A DNA stretch of 64,000 nt from Sporisorium sorghi (taxonomy: Eukaryota; Basidiomycota; Ustilaginomycetes; Ustilaginales; Ustilaginaceae). Below, piece after piece: positions 45,608 through 56,900 of this stretch (its first letter is position 1; each line of letters begins with the position of its first letter). The stretch is taken from NCBI GenBank assembly GCA_023212695.1, contig JALCCG010000097.1:1-64000 (forward strand), in the 5' to 3' direction. The notes beneath the pieces are model-generated. The model was given only the letters and a program-made list of their open reading frames with translations. It was not told where the DNA came from and did no database searches. Both the position numbers and the translations under genes were made by a program.

Positions 45608-48600
45608 ATGACTGTGTCCTACGTCCACTCACCAAGCTTTTCCGCACTCAACGCTACTTCTCCACCGCAATCTCCTCTCGCCTCTAGCGCATCCTTCACC
45701 TCGTCCTCCTCGCCTGTCATCGGTCTCTCTTCGCCGCGCTCTGCCTCGCGTGCGTTTGGCACCTCGGTCCCAGCTCCGGCTGCTTCCGCTCCTGCCTCGG
45801 CCGATCGCTCCATCCCAAATCTTCCGACGTCTGTCTCGGCGCCCGTCCTTGCTGACCACCACTTGACCGGCGCCAATAGCATCCTCGTCCCCAACGATCG
45901 CATGGAAGCGGGCCTCAGCCTGAGAAAAAGCCCAATCCTCCCTACGAACGAGTTTGCAGCCGCAGAGCCGCACACCTCTGATACCCACTCTTCTCGCCTC
46001 TCCGAACAAGCAACCGTCGACGACCTCCAAACCGCAGACAGTCGCTACGAGCCTGCTTTTACCGGCGACATCGACCTCCACGACCGCTTCGTTTACCGAC
46101 GCCCCTACGTGGATTGCGCTCTTTCCCACACCAAACGTCGCGGTCAGCTCATCCTTGAGCAAAAGTACCACCAGCAACGCTTGGCCGCCTCGCCTGGTGC
46201 ATCACCTAACGAGCTTGAAACCTTCAAGACACCTGGCGCTCCCTCTTCTCGTTGGCAAAGCTCAAGGCGTCCTGGCACCGCTCCTCAGCGCTCTAGCTCG
46301 CCACACACGCCGGACTCGGCTCTCAACCTTGCTGGCAGGGCCGTCGTCACTTCATCTGGAGGCCTGCGAGAACTCACCACCGGTGCAGCAGCCCAGCCCG
46401 CCTCGAAGCGTGCCTCTTGGATCCGACGCACTCGCGATTTCGAGACACTAAGCGACTCTCACCACACTCCCACCTCTGGCTTGCTAGAGCCGGCTGCACT
46501 CATCACAGCATCCACAAAAGCTTCGCGCCGTCACAGCAGCTTCCTCACCGGCGACTACCGTTCTGCTTCGCTGATTCCCATCCTTGCCAGCAACAGCTTC
46601 GACGTGCCTTCGCAAAAGGACGCCAAAACTCGAAGCTTCATGTCCGACAAGTCGGCCTCGCCTGCATCCAACCTCTCCACTTCTCCTGTCCTTGTTTCAT
46701 CCTCCGGCTTGGTCGGTGCTCAAGCATCAAAGCGCGACTCGATGCTCTCTACCGACTCTTCCGCCACCTCCTCGTCCAAGGACGCGAGGCACTCGGTCGA
46801 CAATGTCGATTTCGACGGCGACGACCTCAAGCATCAGGCGCAGAGCTCGGCTTCCTCGGGCTGTGGTCACGACGAGACTCTTGCCACGAGCTCAACAAAA
46901 GGGCGTAATCGCAGCGGCACCGATGCTGACTCCAAGGCTGTCGAGGTGTTCACCACGCCTCGAACAAGCGCCGAGCACGAAGAGGCCGCCGCCAAATCCT
47001 CGGTCAACCCTCTCAGCGAAATCAACAGCTCAATCGCGACGCACCAGGACAAAGAGTCATCGCACGAGGCTCTCGAAGTCGTCCAAGACGATGCTACGCA
47101 GACCGAAAAAAGTGCAGACGCATCTTCCACCGATCCCGAGCTGGTAGCGGCTCCTGCCATCTCATCCGCCCTGCTTGGCCACGTCGAGACTGCCGTTGTC
47201 CCACCCACACCTACAGTCCCAGACTGGCAGTCGAGTGAAGCAGGCCTAGTGTCGCCAACCAGCAGCCCGTCCGCAACCTTCTTGCCCCTTCCCAACGGAG
47301 ACGAATCCGCCACTGGCAAGCCGAGCTCAAGTCCAACCAGTCCATTTGGCACGCTTACTGTTCCTAATGGCAAAGCCAATGGCGCCGTCCGTCGGCTTTC
47401 TGGTGCTGGCCGTCGCGACAGTTCCACCTCGATCGCCTCTGCAGCTAGCTCCACCTCGACCTATCGAATTCGACGAAAAGCAGTCCCCTCGGACGTCGAC
47501 CCATCCGAGCGACGTCCAAGTGTTACCAGCGGCACTGGCTCAGACGCAGCCGAGTTCTCTCCGCAAGCCAGCCCCGCCCAGGAACTCGCACCCTTGCCAC
47601 CTCCCAAGGAGAACGGTATTCATGCCGTTGCGGCTGCTCGCGACCCGAGCGGGTCCAACTTCATGCGCATCGCTCAGGAAGCAGCACATGCACACATGCT
47701 CGAGAGAGCTGCAAGCGGTGGCTCGGCTGGCAGACAGCGACCTAGCACAGCAGCCACTGCTTCTTCTGCACCCGGTCCATTTGGATTGGGCATCATTCAG
47801 CAGCCAAAGGCAAACGCCTCTTCTCGTGATGTGTCGACCGACCCGCATTTGACTGCCGGACCCACGCCGACGGCAACTCGTACGCCTTCACGAGCCACGA
47901 TCAAAAGGCCCACCACAGCTCCCGTCGCTTCGAGTGATCAGTTCCGCGCAGTCAGCGATGCTCAGAAATCGGTGCTCGAGGTCGAAGGACAACAATTCGT
48001 CTTGGGCCAGGAAGAGGCGCCCAAACCCAAACCTGCGCAGGACGCTTCGCCGTCGATCCCCAACGCAGTTCGCTTCATGCAACACCAGCGCATCGGCAGC
48101 AATGGTGCCAACGCGGCAAGCTTGTCCAAGCGCGACTCGCAAAGGAGCGCCAAGCAAGGCTCTGCCAACCGCAGAGGCAGCGCGAGCACCGAATCGGGCG
48201 CCGCCCGAGCCAATGGTGCCGCTGCACCGGCAGTTCCCTCTAAAACTGGGACTTGGGGCCTCGAAGAAGAGCTCCAGATCGTGGATCGTGTCAGGAACGC
48301 AAACGGCGATGCTTCAAAGAAAGGGGCTGCGCCAAGACCCGAGTCCATGCAGAAGGGCAACAAGGCCAACGATGCTGCTGCCAAGGCGACTGCTACGAAC
48401 GAGATGATGTTCATCAACGAGGACGAGTCGGAGGATGTCAAGGCGGCTGCTCGCGAGGCTGGCATCCCCGAAGGCTCGTACGCCATCCATCCGCCCTCAA
48501 TGCTCCAGCTCTTTGAGGCGTCACAGTGCCTCGTCTACAACCAGAACGGCGAGGAGGTGCTCTTCGGAGACCTGTTCAAGAAGCGCCGCACTCTGGCCTG

Positions 48601-50530
48601 CTTCCTGCGTCATTGGTGGTGTGGTTTCTGCCAGCAGTTTGCCATGTCCGTCCGCAACATCGACCCGCTGCCGCTCAAGAGGGCCAACTTGGATTTCGTC
48701 ATCATCGGACAGGGTGACTGGCACGTCATCAAGGCGTACCGCGATGTGATGCAGGTGCCGTATCCCATGTTTGCCGATCCCAAGCGCAACGTGTACCGCG
48801 CGCTGGGCATGACGCTGCGCACCAACGATGCAAACCCGGCTTGCGCGCGACCGGACTATGCCAGCATGGGCATGACTAAGAGTATTCTCGTGGCCATCAA
48901 GAAGGGCCTGTTCGACATGCCCATTCGCAACCCCGGCGATATGAAGCTGCTCGGTGGTGAATTCATCTTGGGACCTGGCCTGCAGTGCTCATTCACGCAC
49001 CGTATGACGACGGCAGACGGCCACATGGACATCCCGAGGATCTTGGCGCAGGCAGGCTGCGATCTGTCGCTCAAGACGCCCAAACCCATGTTCACGCTCG
49101 ACGAGAAAGAGGCGCGCTCGGCTATGTTGGCGGGAGGCAACTCGAATCGGCGCCAGGCACGCTCGCTCGGTCGTTCGCGCGGCAAGAAGTCGAGCAAGGC
49201 CGATGCCGGCACAATGGACACCAGCTTTGGCAGTGCGGCAGGCTCGGCGATGGCCGGTTCGATGTCGGCCAGCAGCAGCAACGCTCGATACGCCCGTCCT
49301 AGCTTGTGGGGCCGTTTCCCCAGTCGATTCAGCAAGTCGCAGGTGTCGCTCGACAACTCGGCGTCGATGGCGGATCTCAGCTCCGACTTTTCGAATGCGC
49401 GTGGTCTGGGTGCGGGGCCGCGATCCGCGTCGGCCATGCGAAAGATTTCGTACGACGGACGCGTTCGTGAGTCGTTCGAGACGCAGCAGACCGATATCGA
49501 GTTTGAATCGCGTGCGACGTCGATCGACACCAGGGGTCGTCCTAGCGACGTATCGGCTCCTGAAGGTATGGGCTCGCTCAACAAGGCGCAGTCCATGTCA
49601 GAGTTGCGTCGTAGGTTCGAGATGGGCGGTCTGGGCGGTTTCAGGTCCAAGGGTGGGCGTCAGGAGCCGTCGGCGGGCAAGCTGTCGCTCGAGGTGCCTG
49701 GTAGTGGTAGGGACAGATTGCATCACAGTGTTTCGAGCAAGTCGCTGCGTGTCGCGCAGCCCAATGGCGCGTCTACACCCAAGGCGGTGAACTCGACGGG
49801 TGGTGACAAGGGCGTACCGAACGGCTCCGCGCCCATGTCTGTCTTCCGCAACAATGTGATTGCGCAGGCCAAGGGTGCTGCTACGCCGGCTTCTGCAGCG
49901 ACTGGGCTTGGAATCGCTACTCCAGGCGTTGAGCCTGCCGAGGCAGCTGTTGGGCCCTCGACCGCTGACAAGGATGTCATCGGCGATCGCGCCTCGTCAG
50001 ACAAGACTGCGGCAGCGCCACCAGCTGCATCTGCAGGAAGCTTCCTCACGGATCTGGACGTCTACGACTCGCTCTCGGCCCCAGCCGCTCAAAGGCCCAC
50101 TACTAAAGCGAACGGCGAGAAAGGCTTGTTGAGTCCCGGCATCTTCGACAGCGGCCTGTCTCCAAGCCAGTTCAGCGATAGCGGGTTTGCCCCGGAGGCG
50201 GCGGATGCGGGCAGCGACACAGAGCCGTCCATGTCGGCAGTCGCGCAGTCGCCGGCTCGGTCGCAGCGCGCTGCGAATGGCAGTGCGAACAGCAGCCCGG
50301 GCGGCGCCGGCGGTGCGTTGGGGCCGAGTGCCAGCTCGAGTTTCTACAGCTTCAACACGTTCCGTGCCAAGCCGCTGGAGGGGTTGGTGGAGGAGGCGGA
50401 CGAGAGCGAGGCGGATGATTCGCGGGATCGGTCGAGGGAGTCTGCAGAGGAGGACGGGGAGGAAGATGAGGATGAAGAGGAGAACGACGAGCCGATCGAG
50501 TTTGAGGACGGCCGCTCGGGAGGCTTCTAA
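45608..50530 (+). CDS. giant disordered protein with an internal AhpC/TSA peroxiredoxin-like domain
   Basis: This 1640 aa protein is mostly Ser/Ala/Thr/Pro-rich and predicted disordered. The ordered part lies near residues 960-1165. It starts with GIPEGSYAIHPPSMLQLFEASQ and has RTLACFLRHWWCGFCQQFA with Cys1005 and Cys1008, then LDFVIIGQGDWHVIKAYRDV, YPMFADPKRNVYRALGM and KLLGGEFILGPG. This fits the AhpC/TSA_2 (peroxiredoxin-like 2) group, whose WxCxxC-like pair can be redox-active. After it come basic, Ser-rich segments with many RRxS-type potential phosphosites. The last 60 residues are very acidic (EEDGEEDEDEEENDE). A scaffold or signalling protein that uses the thioredoxin fold is plausible. 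I do not know a characterised fungal orthologue. The frame is uninterrupted, and the start is the first ATG after the A32 leader tract. Confidence 0.82.
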   Translation: MTVSYVHSPSFSALNATSPPQSPLASSASFTSSSSPVIGLSSPRSASRAFGTSVPAPAASAPASADRSIPNLPTSVSAPVLADHHLTGANSILVPNDRMEAGLSLRKSPILPTNEFAAAEPHTSDTHSSRLSEQATVDDLQTADSRYEPAFTGDIDLHDRFVYRRPYVDCALSHTKRRGQLILEQKYHQQRLAASPGASPNELETFKTPGAPSSRWQSSRRPGTAPQRSSSPHTPDSALNLAGRAVVTSSGGLRELTTGAAAQPASKRASWIRRTRDFETLSDSHHTPTSGLLEPAALITASTKASRRHSSFLTGDYRSASLIPILASNSFDVPSQKDAKTRSFMSDKSASPASNLSTSPVLVSSSGLVGAQASKRDSMLSTDSSATSSSKDARHSVDNVDFDGDDLKHQAQSSASSGCGHDETLATSSTKGRNRSGTDADSKAVEVFTTPRTSAEHEEAAAKSSVNPLSEINSSIATHQDKESSHEALEVVQDDATQTEKSADASSTDPELVAAPAISSALLGHVETAVVPPTPTVPDWQSSEAGLVSPTSSPSATFLPLPNGDESATGKPSSSPTSPFGTLTVPNGKANGAVRRLSGAGRRDSSTSIASAASSTSTYRIRRKAVPSDVDPSERRPSVTSGTGSDAAEFSPQASPAQELAPLPPPKENGIHAVAAARDPSGSNFMRIAQEAAHAHMLERAASGGSAGRQRPSTAATASSAPGPFGLGIIQQPKANASSRDVSTDPHLTAGPTPTATRTPSRATIKRPTTAPVASSDQFRAVSDAQKSVLEVEGQQFVLGQEEAPKPKPAQDASPSIPNAVRFMQHQRIGSNGANAASLSKRDSQRSAKQGSANRRGSASTESGAARANGAAAPAVPSKTGTWGLEEELQIVDRVRNANGDASKKGAAPRPESMQKGNKANDAAAKATATNEMMFINEDESEDVKAAAREAGIPEGSYAIHPPSMLQLFEASQCLVYNQNGEEVLFGDLFKKRRTLACFLRHWWCGFCQQFAMSVRNIDPLPLKRANLDFVIIGQGDWHVIKAYRDVMQVPYPMFADPKRNVYRALGMTLRTNDANPACARPDYASMGMTKSILVAIKKGLFDMPIRNPGDMKLLGGEFILGPGLQCSFTHRMTTADGHMDIPRILAQAGCDLSLKTPKPMFTLDEKEARSAMLAGGNSNRRQARSLGRSRGKKSSKADAGTMDTSFGSAAGSAMAGSMSASSSNARYARPSLWGRFPSRFSKSQVSLDNSASMADLSSDFSNARGLGAGPRSASAMRKISYDGRVRESFETQQTDIEFESRATSIDTRGRPSDVSAPEGMGSLNKAQSMSELRRRFEMGGLGGFRSKGGRQEPSAGKLSLEVPGSGRDRLHHSVSSKSLRVAQPNGASTPKAVNSTGGDKGVPNGSAPMSVFRNNVIAQAKGAATPASAATGLGIATPGVEPAEAAVGPSTADKDVIGDRASSDKTAAAPPAASAGSFLTDLDVYDSLSAPAAQRPTTKANGEKGLLSPGIFDSGLSPSQFSDSGFAPEAADAGSDTEPSMSAVAQSPARSQRAANGSANSSPGGAGGALGPSASSSFYSFNTFRAKPLEGLVEEADESEADDSRDRSRESAEEDGEEDEDEEENDEPIEFEDGRSGGF

Positions 50531-51369
50531 GGAAAGCATTGGTAGGAATGGTGTATGGAAGCGTTCTAATCTGTATGTGCTTGTTGGCTTCTTGTTGATC
50601 TCAATTGACATTCAATGTGTAACTGATCGTCTGTGATGGTGTTGCGATCGTCCGAGGGTGTTGGTGGCCTCCATCGAGAGGGCGTCGACTGGAAAGTGTT
50701 GGTCTCGCGTGTGGGTGTGAAACACGCACGTGTTGAAAGCACACAAGGCCAGAACCCGCCAAAACAGACAGGAGCTCGGGTCCATGCACGACGTGCATGC
50801 TTCCGAGTCTTGGCACTTGCGTGTCGCAACGGGAGCCTTTTTTCTCTTTCAAAGAGCGACCGACCAACAAGGTTCAGCGCTGTTCGATTCTCGATGATCT
50901 TCGACTTCCGAACATGTGATGGCTGGTCATGGCCTTGGAAGGTTAGTGAGGGTAGTGTCCGGAGGGCTGTGAGGGTGGGAGACCCGCTGCACAGCCCCTT
51001 TGATAGATGCATGCACAGAGGGTGTGGTCTTATCAAGCGGAGCGCTCAGATCTCATGCTTGTGAAGAACGCTGAAAGACCGCTCGCTGCTGCAGCAAGGC
51101 CCATCCGCCACAGCACGCTAAGCCCACAGTGTGAGCAAACCGTGGGCTTGTTCATTCTCGTGAACGTCCCACTGGTTTGCCTTTTCAGGCTTGCATCTTC
51201 TTTCCTTGCTTCAGCTGAGCTTTTCAGCACGGGCAGGGCAGTCCATTAGGTTCAATTGTACCTGCACCTTGTATCTTCCCTTCTCTTTCCTCCTCTCACA
51301 TCACCATCTTCCTCGCTTGACGTATCTGCCTCAGCTCCACCTCTACTGGCACAGGAGAGTGTTGGCACG
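50531..51369. other. intergenic region between peroxiredoxin-like and LtrA-like genes
   Basis: This 839-base gap separates two plus-strand genes and should contain a terminator and the next promoter. The last 100 bases are pyrimidine-rich. No gene or notable repeat was found. Confidence 0.45.
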
Positions 51370-53586
51370 ATGTCTGGCTACCATCGACCGTTTCGCAACC
51401 AGCAGGTTGCACAATCACCACCGGACGAGAAAGAGGAGGTGGTCATCGACCCGAACCTCTACGGCCCCTTCGGTCATCGCTACCACGACAGCGGCACCGT
51501 CGATCCCTCTCATCACCCGCACCATGTAGCCTCGCAGCCCTCAACGACGAGCTGGCATGAAGTCGAGACGACCGAGCAGCATCTTGCGCACATCGGCACG
51601 CCTCCACGCGAGACTGTGATCCCGCTGCAGCCCATCACCACGGCGCATTCAGCTGCGAGCCAGGCCGGGTTCGTGACCCATGCCGCACCCATGGCGATGG
51701 ACTACAGCCAGGACAGCAAGCACACGCACCAGTCGAGCATCGAGAAGTTCCCTCCCACTTCGTCCAACTTGACCCACCTCCGCCGGCGATCCAAAGGGTT
51801 CCACGAGCACTCTCGTGCGGGAAGCCTGTTTGACATCGTCCATGGGCGCGAGCGCAGCCACAAAACCACCGACAACACCAAACCGCACGTCGAGTTGCAC
51901 GGCGACGACGTGCCCATCACGTTCCGCCACCTCCTAAAACGCCCCGTAATCCGTCAGTGGCTGCACGGCAACAAGCTGTACCGCGAGCGCGACGAGCGCA
52001 AACCCAGCCAGTTCGAGCTCGTCTTCGACCTGATCTTCGTCGCCGTCGTCAACAAGCTCGGGCATGCGACGGCCGAGAGCAGCTCGGCGATCAACGCGCT
52101 CAAGTTCGTGCTGTCCTTCTGGCCGTGTTTCTCGATCTGGACGGATGTGCGGTTGTTTCTGAACACGAGCGGGACGGATGATATGTTGGAGAGGTTGTTG
52201 CTGTTGGGGTGGATGATACTGCTCAGTGGGTACTGTGCGAATGTGTCTGCGGTGGAGATTGTGAAAGCGACGCCGGAGCTGTTGGCGCAGCTGCATACGG
52301 AGGAGGCGGAGGGCGATGCGCCCTCGCAGCAGCTCGCGCATGGTATTGTTGCAGAGATCGAGCAGATCTTCCGTCGCGCCGCCTCTTCAGACGACAGCGC
52401 TGCTGCGGAGGAGAGCATCAAGCTAGCCGCGCCTGCATTCGGAAACTACTGGTTCACCGACGGCTACGACCGCGCCATCCACGCCGCCATCGGCTTCTTT
52501 TTGGTCGCAAAGTTGTGGCGGCTGGGCATCTACATCTACTACGGCTTTTGCCTGCCCAAGTTCCGCAAGGCGCTGTGGCTCAACGCTTTAGCGCTGACAG
52601 TGATAGCGGCGATCTACATCCCGATCACGCTGACGAGCGATCCGCTGTTGATCCTCGTGCTCATGTGCGCGGGGATCGGCGTGGAGCTCGCGCGGGCGTA
52701 CGTTGTCGCGGCTGCGATCAAGCTGTTCCACGGGCGAGGGAAGCGGACGGGGAACCACATGTTTATACCCGCGCAGTCGCACGAGCACTCGATCGAGCGC
52801 TATGTGCTGTTCGTCATCCTCATCGTGGGCGAGTCGATCATCAGCAGCAACTTCACCGCCAGCCCGGGGCATTACGGCGTGCAGGACGAATTCGGGCGTG
52901 CGGCGCTGGGTATTGCGATCAGCGTGCTGGTGATTTGGATCTACTACGACGCTGACGGCAGCCGGGTGTACCAGCACGCGCTGCGTCGGAACTCGTTTAC
53001 CAGCATCACGTTCAGCCACATCCACTACCCGCTGACCGCCGCGCTGGTGCTGATGGCAGCGGCGCTGTCGTCGCTCATCTCGCACGCCGAGATCCGCGGC
53101 GGGTACGTGTGGTACTTTGGCGGCTCGGCATCGTGCGTGCTCGTATGCCTGGGACTCATCGGCTGCATGCATAGGAACTTGGACGTGCACGGCTCGACGC
53201 TCCTCCCGCGCTGGCTGCGCAGCATCGGCCTCCGCTTCGTCGTCGCCATCGAATTCGCCTTCCTGCCCCTCAAGGCCGACTGGGACTCGCTCAGCCTCAT
53301 GAGCGTCGTCACTGGCAGCCTGCTGTTTTTGGTGCTGTTCGAGACGTTCGGCAAGATCGGCGCGGTGGGGAGAAGGTTCGATGCGGACAAGACAAGGGAG
53401 CTGTACGCGGGCATGGACGCGAGGGGCGAGAAGCAGTTGAGGCTGGATAAGCGCAGCAGCTGGCATCCGTTTGACGATCTGACGCCGGGAGAGAGGGGCG
53501 AGGAGGATGTGGGTATTGAGTCGGAGATTGGGCATTTGGAGGAGCGGGACTTGACCCATGGTCAGAGGTGGGCGTATGCTGCCTGA
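51370..53586 (+). CDS. LtrA-family (low temperature requirement A) multi-pass membrane protein
   Basis: This 738 aa membrane protein belongs to the LtrA family, named from Listeria and found in many fungi; its biochemical role is unknown. Residues 1-190 are hydrophilic and His/Ser-rich. The membrane part starts with the family opening RKPSQFELVFDLIFVAVVNK near 215 and shows about 11-12 hydrophobic segments to residue 670. The second family signature SIERYVLFVILIVGES lies near 475-490, and a later helix pair surrounds IWIYYDADGSRVYQHALRR. A hydrophilic loop of about 75 residues separates segments 3 and 4. The tail is charged. The long open frame begins at a TTG, so the ATG at 51370 (MSGYHRPF) is used. 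It is intronless. Confidence 0.86.
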   Translation: MSGYHRPFRNQQVAQSPPDEKEEVVIDPNLYGPFGHRYHDSGTVDPSHHPHHVASQPSTTSWHEVETTEQHLAHIGTPPRETVIPLQPITTAHSAASQAGFVTHAAPMAMDYSQDSKHTHQSSIEKFPPTSSNLTHLRRRSKGFHEHSRAGSLFDIVHGRERSHKTTDNTKPHVELHGDDVPITFRHLLKRPVIRQWLHGNKLYRERDERKPSQFELVFDLIFVAVVNKLGHATAESSSAINALKFVLSFWPCFSIWTDVRLFLNTSGTDDMLERLLLLGWMILLSGYCANVSAVEIVKATPELLAQLHTEEAEGDAPSQQLAHGIVAEIEQIFRRAASSDDSAAAEESIKLAAPAFGNYWFTDGYDRAIHAAIGFFLVAKLWRLGIYIYYGFCLPKFRKALWLNALALTVIAAIYIPITLTSDPLLILVLMCAGIGVELARAYVVAAAIKLFHGRGKRTGNHMFIPAQSHEHSIERYVLFVILIVGESIISSNFTASPGHYGVQDEFGRAALGIAISVLVIWIYYDADGSRVYQHALRRNSFTSITFSHIHYPLTAALVLMAAALSSLISHAEIRGGYVWYFGGSASCVLVCLGLIGCMHRNLDVHGSTLLPRWLRSIGLRFVVAIEFAFLPLKADWDSLSLMSVVTGSLLFLVLFETFGKIGAVGRRFDADKTRELYAGMDARGEKQLRLDKRSSWHPFDDLTPGERGEEDVGIESEIGHLEERDLTHGQRWAYAA

Positions 53587-53937
53587 TCGATGGAGGAGCT
53601 TTGCTTTTGGATCATTTATAATAGACATCGCACACATTCGTTTGGGTTTCTTCGTTTTTGTCGCTTTCAGCATCGGTTTTTGCAATCGCATCGTTTCTGT
53701 CTTTCCTCTCTCTCGCTCGCTGTTTCGGACGTAGTTGAGTGATGGGTTGATGGTGGCAAGAGTGAACGACGGTTGGACGAGGGTTGTACGAGCTCTTGAG
53801 CATGCTTTCTTCTTGCCTGTCAGAGTGCGGAGGTTCCTTGTCCGAGATCCGATCTTTTGAATTGACTTTTTCTTCACGTCAGAAATTTCTTCTCGACGAC
53901 CTCTCTTCCTTCCTTACTCACAACACACTTGCCAGCC
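53587..53937. other. intergenic region upstream of the RNB exoribonuclease
   Basis: This 351-base gap lies between two plus-strand genes, T/C-rich near the second start. No gene, repeat or clear promoter element was recognised. Confidence 0.45.
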
Positions 53938-56900
53938 ATGAAGCTTCCCGTCTCAACCAGCAGGCTGCTGCTTCTAGACGGAGCTCATAAAACCAGCCAC
54001 CTCACTCCGACTACATCCACCGCGCGCACCTTCTTGACCTCCTCGCCGGCCCTAGCGCCCTACAACAGACCCACCGCGAACGCCAAACAGGCCAACGAGC
54101 GCGCCAAGCAGCACCGAATCAGCAACAACATCCTCACCGCCTCCCGTCTAGGTCGACATGCAGACTCGATTAGCAAGTCCACTTCGGACAAGTACTCCGG
54201 TTGGAAGCCAACGCCCGGTCCGAGCAGTCGACGCAATGTGGGACGGCCCAAGCTGTCGCGCGAAGCCGGCAGGAGTCTGGCGCGGTCTGTAGGCTCGAAT
54301 GATGCAGAGACGCTGCTGGGATCGCATGCGGCTAGGGTGCTGATGCGGCCTCTACTCCATGCCCAAGTCGCGGATGACGGGTTTGGAAGGACTTCGAGAG
54401 TACAGACACAGATCTCGGCTCGCGACTTTATCGCACCACGCAGGGAGTTGAGGCCGGGCGACTTTGTCGAGGTGCGCCGCAAAAATGTCGCCATGGGCAT
54501 TGTCTTGCCTCCCCCGGAGGATATGCAGCTGAGTCGGGAGGAGGCGACCAAGGCACATAGGACGAATGCGGGGATGCGGGATCTGTTCGTGCTGGTCACG
54601 TCTGGCCAGATCGTGCTGTACAAGGACAACGACGTGATGATGCAGATCCCTGGCGTTATCGAGTCGAGCCTCACACAGGCCGCTGCTGCGAAGAGCACGA
54701 AGTACGTCGTTTCGAGTAATAGCCTCGACAGCCCGGTCAACAGCGATGGCTCGCACGACGCCCACTCGTTCGCCACTGTAGCCGATTCGGACCCCGTGGA
54801 AGGAACTGCCGTGCAAGAAGAACCGGTCGACGTACCACGATTCGAGGCGCGTGCGTCGATCTGCAACAAGCTGCGTGTGCTCGAACGGCAGAAGGAGAAA
54901 GAGCTGCAGCGGCTGATGCCGAGCTTCCAGTCGCTCTTTCTGCTGGATGCCGACGCATCGCACACCGATAGCGCCGAAGCAGCGGCCAAGCTGAGAAAGC
55001 AGAGGATGGACCTCCGCACGGGTGCGATCACGACCTTCGAAGCGGCAAGGCTCATGCACGAGCAGCAAGTCCGTCGTGCTTCCAGCACCAGTCCGGAGAA
55101 GAAAGCAGAACCGCTGACTGCCAGCACGGTCTATGCGGCGCATGCGCTGCTCATGTCGCACCCTACGCACTTTTTGGCCGATGCGCTGTCGCACCGTACC
55201 AGTCAGCTGTTTACGTGTCGCAGCGACGCCGAGCGTGCGAATCTGAAGTTGATCTCGGGCTGGATCACGAGCCCACCGGGCTCCCAAGGTCAAGCGTATA
55301 TCGACGCGTTCTGCAGCAAAGCCAGCAAGATCCGCGACTGGGCCGAAGCGCACCCGTACGACCTCTCGGGACCGCCTCGCTTTGTCGACGCCCCGCACGC
55401 AGACCTCGACGTCACATGGACGCCGCAAGACCGCTCGATCATCGAGTTCATCCAAGCCAGCCTCGGCTCCCGACGTGAAGTGCAGGAAGACACGCACGGC
55501 AGCATCGCCATGCAGATCGTCAAACGCGCCGGCGGGCACCTCCGCATCCTGCCGCATCCCGACACCACGGAGCTGTTGGAGGTCGAACGCGCGGCGCAGC
55601 TGATGCTGGTGGAGCCGGAGCGGGCGTTGGGCCGATCGGTGCTCGAGACGGTGGGGACGGATGTGGTTGCAGGATCTGATTTGCAGCATGCGCTCGTGAT
55701 GCGCTTCTTGACGTCAATCGGCGCCCTGCCGCCGTGGCAGAACCCGATCCGGCTCGATGCGTCGTTCCGCAATGCGACGATGGGCGAGAATGGCGGCGAG
55801 CCGGAACCGGAACCCTCTGCGTCGGAGCTGGGGCAATCTACGATGACGCCGAGCCTGGCAAAGAAGTTCGGCGTGACGCTCGATCAGCAGGTCGAAGCCA
55901 TCCGGCACGATTTTGGTAAAGACCACACCGTCTACGTCATCGACGACGAGGGGGCGTTCGAGCTCGACGACGGCATCTCGATCGAGCCGGTCCACGGCAG
56001 GGAAGGCGATCAGGCGTGGGTGCACGTCCACATTGCCGACCCGACGGCTTGGATTCAACCGGACGACGCGTTGGGTCAGAGAGCCGAGCGACGCTTCCAG
56101 ACGCTCTACTTTCCCGAGGCGCGATGGGCCATGTTGCCGGACGACTTTGTGCGCAACGGCGTCGGCCTGCGTCCTGCTTCTCCGGCGAGCGGGAACAGCG
56201 ACGGTCAGCGCGTGATGACGTTCAGCGCGCTCATCGACCTCTCGACGGGTCTGGTGCAGGACACCAAAGTGCGACCGGCGCTGGTGCACGATGTACAGAC
56301 GACATCGTACAACCGGGTCAGCGCGATGCTCGCCAATCCCAACGATGGTACAGCGTCATCTGCTGGAGAACTGGCCTTGCTGCTCAAAATCGCAACCAAG
56401 CTGAGCGAGAACCGCGCGCGATGCAGCGCGTTTTTCACGCATCCGCCTGCTTTCGCAGTGAGTGTCTCGCCGCTTCCACTCCCGCACGTGCCCGTATCGG
56501 CGAGTGCGCTGCAACGACCGTACTTCTTCGCCGGCTTCCCGACCATTACCTTTTCAAACACGGGGTCACAGCAGTCTGCGCAAGCGGATCGCGTGCCGGC
56601 ACTGGCGCCGTTTCTCGTGTCTGAACTCATGATCCTTGCGGGTCGCATCGCCGCGTCGTTCGGCAAGCAGCACAGCCTCGCGTTTGCGTACCGGTACCAG
56701 CTGCGGCCGGACACGGAGCAGGAGGCTCACTCAATGCTTGCAATGCGCACCAACGTCCCCGCCGAGGCAACGTCTGTGCCGCTCGTCTCGGAGCACGGCG
56801 TGGTGGGGCACGGCCTGATTGCGTACCACGACATGCTTGCGCGCGGGCTCGCGCTCAGCTCGAGCGGCTACGCCGCCCACCCCCTGGAGCACTTCTCGCT

